From NCBI RefSeq assembly GCF_001021975.1, contig NZ_CP009928.1, positions 806,001-870,000 of the forward strand: a stretch of 64,000 nt of DNA. Reading direction: 5' to 3'. The stretch is from Chryseobacterium gallinarum (GTDB lineage: Bacteria > Bacteroidota > Bacteroidia > Flavobacteriales > Weeksellaceae). This document shows positions 26,028-35,756 of this stretch, in pieces. The notes under the pieces were generated by a model. That model was not told the origin of the DNA. It saw nothing but the letters and a program-made list of their open reading frames with translations, and searched no databases. A program made the position numbers and the translations under genes. Each line of letters starts with the position of its first letter. Positions within the stretch are counted from its first letter, which is position 1.

Positions 26028-27098
26028 TTATAACTCTTCTAATTCTAGGGTTAAATATTTTTTTGTTCTATAATCCTGCCATGTCCCGATGATTTTATTT
26101 CCTTTTATATCGGCTTCCACCAGAGCTCTTGGTATCCATGCTTTCAATTCTTCACTATGATAATCATCTTCTATGATAGAGAAATGATCCTGAACAAACT
26201 TTCCTCTCCAATGGATCAGCTTTTTATTCTTGTCATACCAGTACACAGCTGAAAAAGAATTATCCTCATTAATTTCGTTGAATAAAACCGTAATGGGGTA
26301 TTTTCCATTAATTTTGCCTTTATACAATTTATTTCCCGGACCGGTTTGACCAATTGTTTCAGAACCGGATATCAGATTCTTTCCATAAGGGCTCCAGTAC
26401 TTTTCAAGTTCTTTATAGGTAAATTCAAGTTCGTGGCTTCCCAAATCATCCAGCGCCCGCATTGCATGATTGGAGCATCTGCCTGCTACAAAAGTCAGCT
26501 TGTCCTTTCCAAAAAAATACCTGATACCGTTCAAAGTATAATCCATGAAACACCCTTCATATAAATCAATCTGATCCTGAATTTCTTCTGAAGGATTTTT
26601 TTCAGATTTTAATGTAACAAGAAAGTCATCAACTCTTTTTTTTATTCTTTTTTGAATCAAACCTGCAACTGTTTTAGCAGTACTCTTTTGAAATAAAGCT
26701 TCAGCATTGATATAATTCCCTGTCCTTAAATCGAAATTTTTCCAGTCTGCAAATTCCTCAGGATATGCACCGATAGCTTCTCCATGTATTCCTATACTTA
26801 GAATATCCTTAGGTGTCTCCAGCTTTTCCCAATCATAATAGTAAATATAATTGGAGTATGAAGTCGTTCCTGTAGAGACTAATTTGGAAGGGTCTCCACC
26901 TGTCCCCGGGATGTATTCCAGTTCTTTTACCTGCAGGAATGTATTGATCTTATTTTCTACTTCCGGACGGTCCGGATAAGAAATCACAGGAAACACAAAG
27001 TTTTCAATCTTTGGTGGCAAATTGCTTATTTTTAAATTTTTCTGTTGTGAAAAACTTACACCGGAAATCAATAAGAAAAGCAGAACACTTTTTTTCAT
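26028..27098 (-). CDS. secreted protein, possibly DUF3298/RsiV-like C-terminal domain
   Basis: A 356-residue exported protein with signal peptide MKKSVLLFLLISGVSFSQQ. The middle region (SIGIHGEAIGAYPEEF, FDLRTGNYINAEALFQ) resembles DUF3298/DUF4163 proteins such as RsiV, where a Phe-Asp-Leu-x-Thr-Gly block precedes a helix; this is a resemblance only. The C-terminal 110 residues (KGKINGKYPITVLFNEI, YWYDKNKKLIHWRG, GNKIIGTWQDYRT) look like a small beta barrel for ligand binding. Its ATG overlaps the stop of the 55-residue membrane-protein gene (TAATG), so the two are coupled. Function unknown. Confidence 0.72.
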   Translation of the reverse strand: MKKSVLLFLLISGVSFSQQKNLKISNLPPKIENFVFPVISYPDRPEVENKINTFLQVKELEYIPGTGGDPSKLVSTGTTSYSNYIYYYDWEKLETPKDILSIGIHGEAIGAYPEEFADWKNFDLRTGNYINAEALFQKSTAKTVAGLIQKRIKKRVDDFLVTLKSEKNPSEEIQDQIDLYEGCFMDYTLNGIRYFFGKDKLTFVAGRCSNHAMRALDDLGSHELEFTYKELEKYWSPYGKNLISGSETIGQTGPGNKLYKGKINGKYPITVLFNEINEDNSFSAVYWYDKNKKLIHWRGKFVQDHFSIIEDDYHSEELKAWIPRALVEADIKGNKIIGTWQDYRTKKYLTLELEEL

Positions 27099-27265
27099 TA
27101 TTTCGATTTTAGGTACATTAAAATAAATTTAGCCACCAAAGTAGAAATGCCCAGTATGATAAACATATTGGCAAATCTCTTGGAACTTTGGAATCCCGGT
27201 GATGTTGTTTTCTTCAAAAAGAATCCAAAGATGAGAAATATGATGGGCAAGATAATCTGTAGCAT
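27098..27265 (-). CDS. 55-residue two-helix membrane protein
   Basis: A short ORF on the minus strand starting MLQIILPIIFLIFGFFLKK and ending LMYLKSK. It has two hydrophobic helices separated by a polar loop containing SPGFQSSKRFAN. Its ATG at 27265 overlaps the stop of mvaA (TAATG) and its TAA at 27100-27098 overlaps the ATG of the next gene in the same way. This double stop-start coupling strongly supports a real gene even though it is short. Family and role unknown. Confidence 0.75.
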   Translation of the reverse strand: MLQIILPIIFLIFGFFLKKTTSPGFQSSKRFANMFIILGISTLVAKFILMYLKSK

Positions 27266-28593
27266 TAGTTCCCTCTCATTCTGTTAAACTCATTGATTAC
27301 CTCGTGATGGCTTACCGTTTTATCTTTAAAGTAAGTCACAAAATGTTGTTTCTCCTCTTCTGTAGCTCCTAATTGATTCAGAATATTCAATAAATGCATT
27401 TTCATGTGACCTTTCTGAATACCTGTTGTTACCAATGAACGCAGAGCTGCAAAATTTTGGGCTAATCCAGAAACAGCCAGAATACTCATCAATTCCTGTG
27501 CGGAAGGTTTTCCCAGTAAAGCCAGAGAGAATTTTACCAATGGATGAAGATTGGTAAGACCTCCTACAACGCCTACAGAAATCGGAAGATCGATCCAGAA
27601 CCTGAAAACGCCGTTATCGGTAGTACAGTGGGTCAAAGACCGGTATTTTCCGTCTCTTGCAGCATAGGCATGAGCACAGGCTTCAGTTGCCCTGAAGTCG
27701 TTTCCGGTTGCAATCACCACTGCATCTACTCCGTTCATTACTCCTTTATTATGAGTAGTTGCGCGGTAAGGTTCAATTTCAGCAATGGTAACAGCTTGTT
27801 TAAACTTGGATGCAAATTCCTCAGGAGAAATTCCGCTGTCATCTTTTAAATCTTCCATTTTACAGGAAACCTCAGCTCTTACGATACAATCCGGAGTAAA
27901 GTTGGAAAGAATATTCATCACGATTTGCAATGAGTTTTTTTCATCCTGGGTAAAGTCCTCGCTCGTGGCAACTTCCTGTCTTAGTGTTTTACCAAACTGC
28001 TCAAGACATGAATTGATAAAGTTGGCTCCCATCGAGTCTACCGTGTCAAAGCTTGCCTTCAGCTGGTAATAATTTGGCATTTCTGCTGTTTTATCCACAA
28101 GGCTGATGTTTAAGATTCCTCCACCACGTTTTCTCATATTGGCAGTGATATCTTCTGTAGCCTCCAATAATTTTTTCTTTAGACTAAAATTAAAGAAATG
28201 TAATAATTTATGAGATTCTACATTAAATATGAAATGGGTATGCCCCAATTTTTCCGTATTGATAATGGTTGTTTTAAAACCACCTTTATCAATCCAGAAT
28301 TTTGCAGCTTTAGAGGCCGCAGCGACTACGGAACTTTCTTCAACAGCCATTGGCAGAGCCAATAGTTTTCCGTCAATCAGAAAATTTGGAGCAATTCCAT
28401 AAGGCATATAAAAATTGGAAATCGTATTTTCAGAAAACTCTTCGTGAAGTTTCTGAAGGTCGGCATCTTCGTTCCAATATTGTTTTAATATATTTTGATA
28501 TTCCTGATTTCCTTCAAGGTATTCGTTTACAAGCCAGTCGATTTTCCCCTGCTTTGGAAGCTTGGAAAAACCTTCAATCGGTTTATGATTCAT
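27265..28593 (-). CDS. mvaA: hydroxymethylglutaryl-CoA reductase, class II type
   Basis: Reduces HMG-CoA to mevalonate, the committed step of the mevalonate route (or the reverse). Start ATG 28593 (MNHKPIEGFSKLP); the longer frame start would add 27 atypical residues. Blocks visible over 442 residues are ALPMAVEESSVVAAASKAAKFW near 80, DSMGANFINSC near 190 (the DAMGAN-like motif), THNKGVMNGVDAVVIATGND near 275 with the catalytic Lys, and QKGHMKMH near 395 with the catalytic His. Class II length and lack of a membrane domain fit bacteria. First gene of a five-gene leftward operon, with small overlaps downstream. No other mevalonate gene lies in the window. Confidence 0.93.
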   Translation of the reverse strand: MNHKPIEGFSKLPKQGKIDWLVNEYLEGNQEYQNILKQYWNEDADLQKLHEEFSENTISNFYMPYGIAPNFLIDGKLLALPMAVEESSVVAAASKAAKFWIDKGGFKTTIINTEKLGHTHFIFNVESHKLLHFFNFSLKKKLLEATEDITANMRKRGGGILNISLVDKTAEMPNYYQLKASFDTVDSMGANFINSCLEQFGKTLRQEVATSEDFTQDEKNSLQIVMNILSNFTPDCIVRAEVSCKMEDLKDDSGISPEEFASKFKQAVTIAEIEPYRATTHNKGVMNGVDAVVIATGNDFRATEACAHAYAARDGKYRSLTHCTTDNGVFRFWIDLPISVGVVGGLTNLHPLVKFSLALLGKPSAQELMSILAVSGLAQNFAALRSLVTTGIQKGHMKMHLLNILNQLGATEEEKQHFVTYFKDKTVSHHEVINEFNRMRGN

Positions 28594-28667
28594 AATAGAA
28601 ACTTTAATGAGCCGTAAATATAATGATTTTGAGACTCTTTTTTGTTGATAACTTCCATGAAAAAAGG

Positions 28668-28698
28668 TTGACATTTATCAATTTTGGAACTAAATTTG
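28668..28698 (+). promoter_or_regulatory. promoter for the radical-SAM repair gene
   Basis: TTG (in TTGACA) at 28668-28670, a 20-base spacer and TAAATTTG at 28691-28698 fit the -33/-7 consensus. Confidence 0.6.
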
Positions 28699-28720
28699 GA
28701 CAATGTTTAAATACACATCC

Positions 28721-28735
28721 GATACAAAATGTATC
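28721..28735. promoter_or_regulatory. short palindrome in the leader of the radical-SAM gene
   Basis: GATAC and GTATC arms around AAAAT, between the promoter and the ATG at 28749. It could be an operator for damage control; no known LexA consensus was recognised. Confidence 0.35.
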
Positions 28736-28748
28736 AATTATTAAGAAT

Positions 28749-30008
28749 ATGAATTTTGACCGTCTTAAAGAAAAGCTTGAAATCCTTGCCGATGCAGCAA
28801 AGTATGATGTCTCCTGCTCATCCAGCGGAGGGACAAGGAAAAATAAAAAAGGAGCTTTAGGTGATAGCTCCGCAAGCGGCATCTGCCATACCTATACCGA
28901 AGACGGAAGATGCGTTTCATTGCTTAAAATTTTACTGACCAATCATTGTATCTATGATTGCGCTTATTGCGTTTCCAGAAGTTCAAATGACATTAAAAGG
29001 GCAGCATTTACAGTAGAAGAAGTAGTAGATTTAACAATTAATTTTTACCGTAGAAACTATATTGAGGGACTATTTCTAAGTTCAGGAATTTTCAAAAATG
29101 CAGATACCACGATGGAACGATTGGTACGAGTAGCTAAAAAACTTCGTCTGGAAGAAAATTTTAATGGCTATATTCATTTAAAATCTATTCCCGGGGCGAG
29201 TGATGAACTGATGCAGGAAGCAGCTTTATATGCAGACAGACTATCTGTGAATCTTGAAATCCCAACAGAAAGCGGTTTAAAATTATTGGCTCCGGAAAAG
29301 AACAGACATGATATGATCAGTCCGATGAGATACATCCAAAAAGGGATTACGCAGTATCAGGACGAGAAGAAAATCTTAAAGAAAGTTCCCAAGTTTGCCC
29401 CGGCAGGGCAATCTACTCAGATGATTGTAGGTGCTACCAACGAAAATGATCTTCAAATCATTAAAGTGGCTGACCATTTTTATAAAAATTTCAACCTGAA
29501 AAGGGTTTATTATTCCGGATATGTTCCGGTGCTGGAGGATAAAAGACTTCCTTCATTAACTACAGAAGTTCCGATGCTTCGTGAAAACAGGCTATATCAG
29601 TCTGACTGGTTGATGAGATTTTATGGTTTTAAAGCAGAGGAAATTTTAGATCCTGACATCCCTTTCCTTGATCTGGAAGTGGATCCGAAGTTAAGTTGGG
29701 CATTGCGACACTTGGACCAATTTCCCGTCAATCTTCAGACCGCTGACTATCAAATGATTTTAAGAATCCCGGGAATTGGAGTAAAAACAGCTCAGAAAAT
29801 TGTGAGCGCAAGGCGGTTTCAAATTTTACATATGGATCATTTGAAAAAGTTAGGAGCCGCTGTAAACCGCGCGAAATATTTTATTGATTTTAATGCCGGG
29901 AATGCTTATCTGAAATATTTGACAGATAAAAACCTTAGGAAATTGCTGGTTGGTGGAAGTTCATCAAAATTTCACAATCAATTTTCTCAACAACTGAGTT
30001 TATTTTAA
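28749..30008 (+). CDS. radical SAM putative DNA modification/repair protein
   Basis: A 419-residue radical S-adenosylmethionine enzyme. ATG 28749 (MNFDRLKEKLEILADAAKY) is chosen; the frame is open upstream but lacks similarity. The cluster motif is C67-x3-C71-x2-C74 (CIYDCAYC). Extra cysteines at about 23, 46 and 55 (VSCSSSGG, GICHTYT, GRCVSLL) are characteristic of this family. Near residue 335 is a helix-hairpin-helix (LRIPGIGVKTAQKIV), which implies DNA binding. It matches, from memory, the TIGR03916-type family, nearly always paired with the DUF4130 protein that follows here 107 bases downstream. The chemistry on DNA is unproven. Confidence 0.9.
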   Translation: MNFDRLKEKLEILADAAKYDVSCSSSGGTRKNKKGALGDSSASGICHTYTEDGRCVSLLKILLTNHCIYDCAYCVSRSSNDIKRAAFTVEEVVDLTINFYRRNYIEGLFLSSGIFKNADTTMERLVRVAKKLRLEENFNGYIHLKSIPGASDELMQEAALYADRLSVNLEIPTESGLKLLAPEKNRHDMISPMRYIQKGITQYQDEKKILKKVPKFAPAGQSTQMIVGATNENDLQIIKVADHFYKNFNLKRVYYSGYVPVLEDKRLPSLTTEVPMLRENRLYQSDWLMRFYGFKAEEILDPDIPFLDLEVDPKLSWALRHLDQFPVNLQTADYQMILRIPGIGVKTAQKIVSARRFQILHMDHLKKLGAAVNRAKYFIDFNAGNAYLKYLTDKNLRKLLVGGSSSKFHNQFSQQLSLF

Positions 30009-30115
30009 AACGAGTTAAAATTAATATATTATCAGAAATAAAACATTTTTTTCAGGGTTCTTCTACATCAGTAACCGGAAACATGACAAAAAAGTCAATT
30101 TTATTATATTTTTAA

Positions 30116-30877
30116 ATGATGACCACTCTACTCTACGACGGAAGTTTTGACGGACTTTTCACAGCAATATTCGAAATTTTTGAATATCGCTATAAAGATG
30201 TGGAAATTGTGAGTAGGGAAAGGTTTCATCAGGAAAATATTTTTGCAGAGATTCATGAAGTGATTACTCAGCCTGATAAATCTGAGCGAGTCTTAAAAAA
30301 ATTAGAACAAAATCTGGGAAAACAAGGAATATATAAGCTTTTAAAAGTCTTTTTATCTGAAGATCCTGAATTGGAAAAAGTAACACTATCAGCAGTAAAA
30401 CAATCTGTAAAGAATCCTCAACAAAATATTCTGGAAAATTATGCCGACTCTGATATCATGAAAATATCCAAAATCTGTAAATCTGTAGATAGAGAAAGTC
30501 ACAGGATGACAGCATTCGTCCGTTTTGAGAAAATGCAGGATGGTATTTTCTTTTCAAAAATAGATCCTGACTTCAATGTTCTTCCTTTAATCAGAAAACA
30601 TTTCAGCGACCGTTACCAGGATCAAAAATGGATGATCTATGATCTGCGAAGAAATTATGGGATCTTTTATGATCTGGAAACTTCTGATTTCTTTTATCCG
30701 GAAGAAAAATTAGATGGTAAAAATTATCAGGAAAAGTTTCATGATGAGGAAAGGAACTATCAAACACTTTGGCAACGGTATTTTACCAAAACCAATATTG
30801 TGGAAAGAAAGAATCTGAAACTCCATGTACAACATGTTCCCAAAAGATACTGGAAATATCTGACCGAGAAGTGGTGA
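30116..30877 (+). CDS. DUF4130/TIGR03915-type putative DNA repair protein
   Basis: A 253-residue partner of the radical-SAM protein upstream. The N-terminal YDGSFDGLFTAIFEIFEYR is the family opening. MTAFVRFEKMQDGIFFSKIDPDFNVLPLIRKHFSDRYQDQKWMIYD-type residues occur at about 142-185, a conserved core of charged and aromatic positions. The C-terminus (QTLWQRYFTKTNIVERKN, HVPKRYWKYL) is another conserved block. No classical nuclease or helicase motif is visible. Family pairing suggests repair or modification of DNA lesions. Either of two adjacent Met codons may start it. Confidence 0.88.
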   Translation: MMTTLLYDGSFDGLFTAIFEIFEYRYKDVEIVSRERFHQENIFAEIHEVITQPDKSERVLKKLEQNLGKQGIYKLLKVFLSEDPELEKVTLSAVKQSVKNPQQNILENYADSDIMKISKICKSVDRESHRMTAFVRFEKMQDGIFFSKIDPDFNVLPLIRKHFSDRYQDQKWMIYDLRRNYGIFYDLETSDFFYPEEKLDGKNYQEKFHDEERNYQTLWQRYFTKTNIVERKNLKLHVQHVPKRYWKYLTEKW

Positions 30878-31939
30878 GAACTGTTTATAGTTTTATCTGT
30901 GATTGTTAGTTTGTTGATAACTTTTTATTTTTCCTATAAAGGCATTTAAATATATGGAAAATAAATAGGTTGCTATACATATTTATTTGTGGATAACTTC
31001 TTTATTAACTATAAATATTCGCCTGATTTTAGGCACGCAGATTTTAACTTCTGCGCGCTTCTCAACATTATACTGTTAACTTTAAAAAACTAAAGTGTCT
31101 AAAAACTTTTGTGACTTTTGTGGTTTTAATTGTAACCACTGATGACACAGATATCCACAGATGTTTACGGATAATTTTTTTATAGCATGGTTGAATCCAA
31201 ATCCCCTATACAAGGATTACCCATAACTAATTGTTTATCACTAATTCCCAGCATAATCACAATCAACAATTTCACTTTGTGGATAACTTTTTTATGAATT
31301 ATCGCTCGTGAAAACCCTTGTGAAACAGCTCTACAAAAGGATTACACAATAGATTAATTACCATTCACTTACATAAAAATCACAATTCCCATTCCCATAT
31401 TGTGGATAACTTTTTCAAGACATAATAAAAATGGACACAAATGTTGATCTTACCCGCAGATTATGCCAATACTGCAGAAAGTATTTGATTTTTGACGTAA
31501 GTGTTTTTCGAGTTTTTATGTTTTAGCTAAAAAATAATTGAAGCAGTAAAAACTTGTATGTCTTTTATGGTGACTGTTTCATCGACAAAACTCATATTGT
31601 GGATAACTTTTTCAAGATTAAAATAACATGAATACGCTATACAAAGGCCATACATAATAAATTAATTATCATACCATTACCTTGTAAGTGCAACTCACAC
31701 TTCCATATTGTGGATAACTTTTTCATATACGACGGGCAAGATAAATTAACATAAATGCCCTGTACAAAGGATAAAACAAACATATTCATTATCAAAATCT
31801 TACAATACAAAATACAATTTACGCTATCACATTGTGGATAACTTTTATTTCCGGATTGTTCGTAGAGTTTTTTTTGACGAATAGCTTTGCTTCAATACTT
31901 CAAATTTCACAAAAAATCCCATATTTGTAACCCAATCAA
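30878..31939. other. putative chromosomal replication origin (DnaA-box cluster)
   Basis: A gene-free, AT-rich stretch of about 1,060 bases. TGTGGATAA, the complement of the consensus DnaA box TTATCCACA, occurs perfectly at 30988, 31278, 31401, 31598, 31709 and 31833, all in the same orientation and nearly always followed by CTTTTT. Degenerate copies lie at 30912 (TGTTGATAA) and 31151 (ATATCCACA, opposite strand). Four of the boxes follow a (C)TRTACAAAGG-like motif by 73-76 bases. Clusters of this density usually mark oriC. No dnaA gene is in the window, which is not unusual in Bacteroidota. A dispersed repeat family is the alternative. Confidence 0.7.
31203..31848 (+). repeat. four imperfect repeat units carrying DnaA boxes
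   Basis: Units begin with CCCTATACAAGGATTA (31203), GCTCTACAAAAGGATTA (31328), CGCTATACAAAGGCCATA (31635) and GCCCTGTACAAAGGATAAA (31757). Each leads, after 73-76 bases containing TTATCA/ATTACCA-like motifs, to a TGTGGATAAC box followed by T-rich sequence. Confidence 0.75.
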
Positions 31940-32821
31940 ATGAATATGAAAAGAATTAGCTCAGGACTGATTATTGCTATGCTTCTTTTAAGCTGTACTC
32001 ATGATAAAACTCCATCATCAAACCGAAACTCTCAGAATACAAAAGATAAGGCTGCTGAAAGTCTGTTGAAGATCAATCAACATAAAATTACCATTAAAGA
32101 AAGATTTTCTCCTCCTAAGGATTATAAATGGGTCGATGAAAAATCAGATTCTTTCGGATACTTCATTGAAAATTTTAAACTTAAATCTTATGGAAGTCCG
32201 GTTCTAAAATATGATGGAACACCAGTTTCCACTCAACATCTTCACGAAGCCGTATTTGATATCGATACGGGAAATAAAGATTTACAACAATGCGCAGATG
32301 CTGTTATCCGTCTGAGAGCCGAATATCTCTATAAAGCAAAAAAGTATGATGAAATCAGATTCCATTTTACAAGCGGTGATCTGCTGAGCTGGAATGATTA
32401 TAAAAATGGAACCAGAGCTTTTGTCAGTGGTAATTCCGTAAGTTTCAGAAAAACGGCCAATTTTGATGATTCTTATCAAAACTTCAGGAATTACCTGGAC
32501 CTCATCTTTAATTATGCAGGAACCATTTCATTAAATAAGGAAACAAAACCGGTTGCACAAAATCCAGATATAAAAACCGGGGATATTCTGATTACTCCTG
32601 GAAGTCCGGGACATGTAGTATTTATTGCAGGAGTATGTAAGAATAAACAAGGAAAAAGATTGTTTTTATTGGGCGAAGGCTTTACTCCGGCACAGTCTGT
32701 ACACTTACTGTCCAATCCTTTTAATAAAAATATTTCGCCATGGTATGATCTTGATATCCATGCTCAGGAAACCAAAACAGCACGGTATATTTTCAAACCG
32801 ACAAATCTCAGAAGCTTTTAA
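31940..32821 (+). CDS. DUF4846 family lipoprotein
   Basis: A 293-residue predicted lipoprotein. The lipobox LLLSC falls near residue 19, after MKRISSGLIIAMLL, so the mature protein would be anchored by Cys. The body matches DUF4846: GSPVLKYDGTPV near 90, AVFDIDTGNKDLQQCADAVIRLRAEYLY near 110, FHFTSGDLLSW near 147, and a C-terminal GDILITPGSPGHVVFIAGV that resembles an NlpC/P60-like His-box (PGHVVF) though no complete triad was seen. The start may be either Met at 31940 or 31946. It adjoins the putative oriC on its right side. Confidence 0.85.
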   Translation: MNMKRISSGLIIAMLLLSCTHDKTPSSNRNSQNTKDKAAESLLKINQHKITIKERFSPPKDYKWVDEKSDSFGYFIENFKLKSYGSPVLKYDGTPVSTQHLHEAVFDIDTGNKDLQQCADAVIRLRAEYLYKAKKYDEIRFHFTSGDLLSWNDYKNGTRAFVSGNSVSFRKTANFDDSYQNFRNYLDLIFNYAGTISLNKETKPVAQNPDIKTGDILITPGSPGHVVFIAGVCKNKQGKRLFLLGEGFTPAQSVHLLSNPFNKNISPWYDLDIHAQETKTARYIFKPTNLRSF

Positions 32822-32904
32822 TTCTATATATTCAAAACTATTGAAAAGTTACTGCAATAATCTGAACTTGTTTTTGTAAATTTGTGTTCGAAATTTTTTA
32901 CTAG

Positions 32905-33891
32905 ATGAAAGAGAGTGCTGTAAAAAAGATTGCAGTTCTTACTTCAGGAGGAGATTCTCCAGGTATGAATGCTGCATTAAGAGCGGTAGTAAGAACCGCC
33001 AATTACTATAATATCGAATGCTACGGAGTTAGAGAAGGTTACAACGGACTCATCAACGGTGATTTTCTGAAAATGGGCCCTCGTTCCGTAAAAAATATAA
33101 TCAACCAGGGCGGAACGATTCTAAAGTCTGCCAGATCCACCGAGTTCAGAACGAAAGAAGGCCGCCAGAAAGCTTATGACAACTGTGTAAAGCTTGGTAT
33201 TGACGGTTTGGTATGTATCGGGGGAGACGGTACTTTTACCGGAGCCAAAATCTTTAATGAAGAATTTGGGATCAGAGTGATCGGAATACCGGGGACTATT
33301 GACAATGATATTTTCGGAACCGATAATACCATCGGATATGATACGGCACTGAATACTGCTATGGAAGCTATTGATAAAATCCGTGACACTGCAACTTCCC
33401 ACAACAGGGTTTTCTTTGTAGAAGTAATGGGGCGAGATGCCGGATTTATTGCTTTAAACAGCGGATTGGCTACCGGAGCTTTAGATATCCTGATCCCTGA
33501 GAAAAAAGACAGCATGGATGACCTTTTCGCAAACTTCAGAAAAGCTGAAAAAACAGGAAAAGCATCCAGTATTGTAGTGGTGGCAGAAGGTGAAAAATTA
33601 GGAAGCATTTATGATCTTGCCAACAAGACTAAAGAAGAATTCCCGGAATATGATATCCGGGTAACGGTTTTAGGTCACATCCAGAGAGGAGGATCACCAA
33701 GCTGTGCAGACAGAGTATTAGCGAGCAGACTCGGATTTGGTGCAGTAGTAGGATTAATGGAAGGACAAAGTAATGTAATGGCAGGGATGCGTTCCAATGA
33801 CCTGGTATATACGCCTATCGAAGAAGCCATTAAAAAACATAACGAAATCAACAAAGATCTGATGTTGATTTCAGAAATTTTAGCAATCTAA
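32905..33891 (+). CDS. pfkA: 6-phosphofructokinase
   Basis: Phosphorylates fructose-6-phosphate in glycolysis, ATP dependent. 328 residues, as in bacterial PfkA. The start MKESAVKKIAVLTSGGDSPGMN contains the ATP-site Gly-Gly-Asp loop. CIGGDGTFTGA near 103 completes the nucleotide site. TIDNDIFGTDNTIGYDTA near 130 holds the catalytic Asp (TIDND). VEVMGRDAGFIAL near 172 and LGHIQRGGSPS near 255 contact the sugar phosphate. The gap gene follows after 33 bases, so two glycolytic genes share a transcript. Confidence 0.97.
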   Translation: MKESAVKKIAVLTSGGDSPGMNAALRAVVRTANYYNIECYGVREGYNGLINGDFLKMGPRSVKNIINQGGTILKSARSTEFRTKEGRQKAYDNCVKLGIDGLVCIGGDGTFTGAKIFNEEFGIRVIGIPGTIDNDIFGTDNTIGYDTALNTAMEAIDKIRDTATSHNRVFFVEVMGRDAGFIALNSGLATGALDILIPEKKDSMDDLFANFRKAEKTGKASSIVVVAEGEKLGSIYDLANKTKEEFPEYDIRVTVLGHIQRGGSPSCADRVLASRLGFGAVVGLMEGQSNVMAGMRSNDLVYTPIEEAIKKHNEINKDLMLISEILAI

Positions 33892-33912
33892 TTATTTTTA
33901 TAAATCTAATAA

Positions 33913-34929
<1,017 letters not shown>

Positions 34930-34953
34930 TAAATAATCAGCAATGAGTAATAC

Positions 34954-34980
34954 AAAAGCCTTCCCGATGGGGAGGCTTTT
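34954..34980 (+). terminator. terminator of pfkA-gap
   Basis: AAAAGCCTTCCC pairs with GGGGAGGCTTTT with one G.T pair and a 3-base loop, 24 bases after the stop. Confidence 0.85.
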
Positions 34981-35026
34981 ACTTTTAGTTACTTTCAGGA
35001 AAATGAGTCTTTAAAATTTAATCCTT

Positions 35027-35578
35027 TTAATTAATGATAAGACTAAATAATTTGTCTGTGTCGTCTTCTACCGCTTTAACAGTGTAATCTGGTCTGTATT
35101 TAAAAACAGCATATAGTGTTCCTTTATTTTTACCCTTGCCTGCTACAGTCATTTTTAATCCGGCAGAACTTCCATCAGCAGCAACTGATGTCCCTTTGTT
35201 TGTGCCGACTACTCTAATCCATCCGTTGGTTGTATAAAAAGCAGGTGAAGGAGCAGAAACATAGGAATAGCCACAATTCTTTTTACCTCCGGAACTTTTG
35301 CTGGTACACCAATTTGTAACAGCCAGCTCTACGGATTTGCTTTCAAATTCACTTTTTCTATCTTTTTTAAATTTTGTTTTTAAATTAAGAAGACCATCAT
35401 TCAATAGTTTTAATTTTTCAGACAAGGGAATATTCATTTCCTGGATTTCTGAATACATCATCGTATAATATGGTTTATACTCAGACAAATAAGCTGTATA
35501 AGGTTTTACTTCATAATCCTTTTGAGCTGAACACATGATAAATAGTGTTAAAAAAGTAATAATTGATAATTTTTTCAT
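35027..35578 (-). CDS. secreted protein of unknown family
   Basis: A 183-residue exported protein. ATG 35578 (MKKLSIITFLTLFIMCSAQ) gives a proper signal peptide and is preferred to the longer frame start. After a helical part (YKPYYTMMYSEIQEMN, LNDGLLNLKTKFKKDRK) follows a Ser/Gly-rich region with two cysteines (TNWCTSKSSGGKKNCG). Beta-like repeats (GWIRVVGTNKG, TLYAVFKYRPDY) end the protein. I do not recognise a domain. It converges on gap and has its own short AT-rich upstream region. Confidence 0.6.
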   Translation of the reverse strand: MKKLSIITFLTLFIMCSAQKDYEVKPYTAYLSEYKPYYTMMYSEIQEMNIPLSEKLKLLNDGLLNLKTKFKKDRKSEFESKSVELAVTNWCTSKSSGGKKNCGYSYVSAPSPAFYTTNGWIRVVGTNKGTSVAADGSSAGLKMTVAGKGKNKGTLYAVFKYRPDYTVKAVEDDTDKLFSLIIN

Positions 35579-35756
35579 GACAATAGTTTTTAAGGGTTGT
35601 ACTTGCTTAGAACAAAGGTTGGAAATTAAACGACACAAAAAAATTACCCGTTTGTGGTATTTTTCAGACTACTGTAGAAATTATATGGATAACTGATAAA
35701 TCTCACCAGTGAATTCCGGTGCAAAACTTGTATTTTTATATACAAAGGAATGAACA

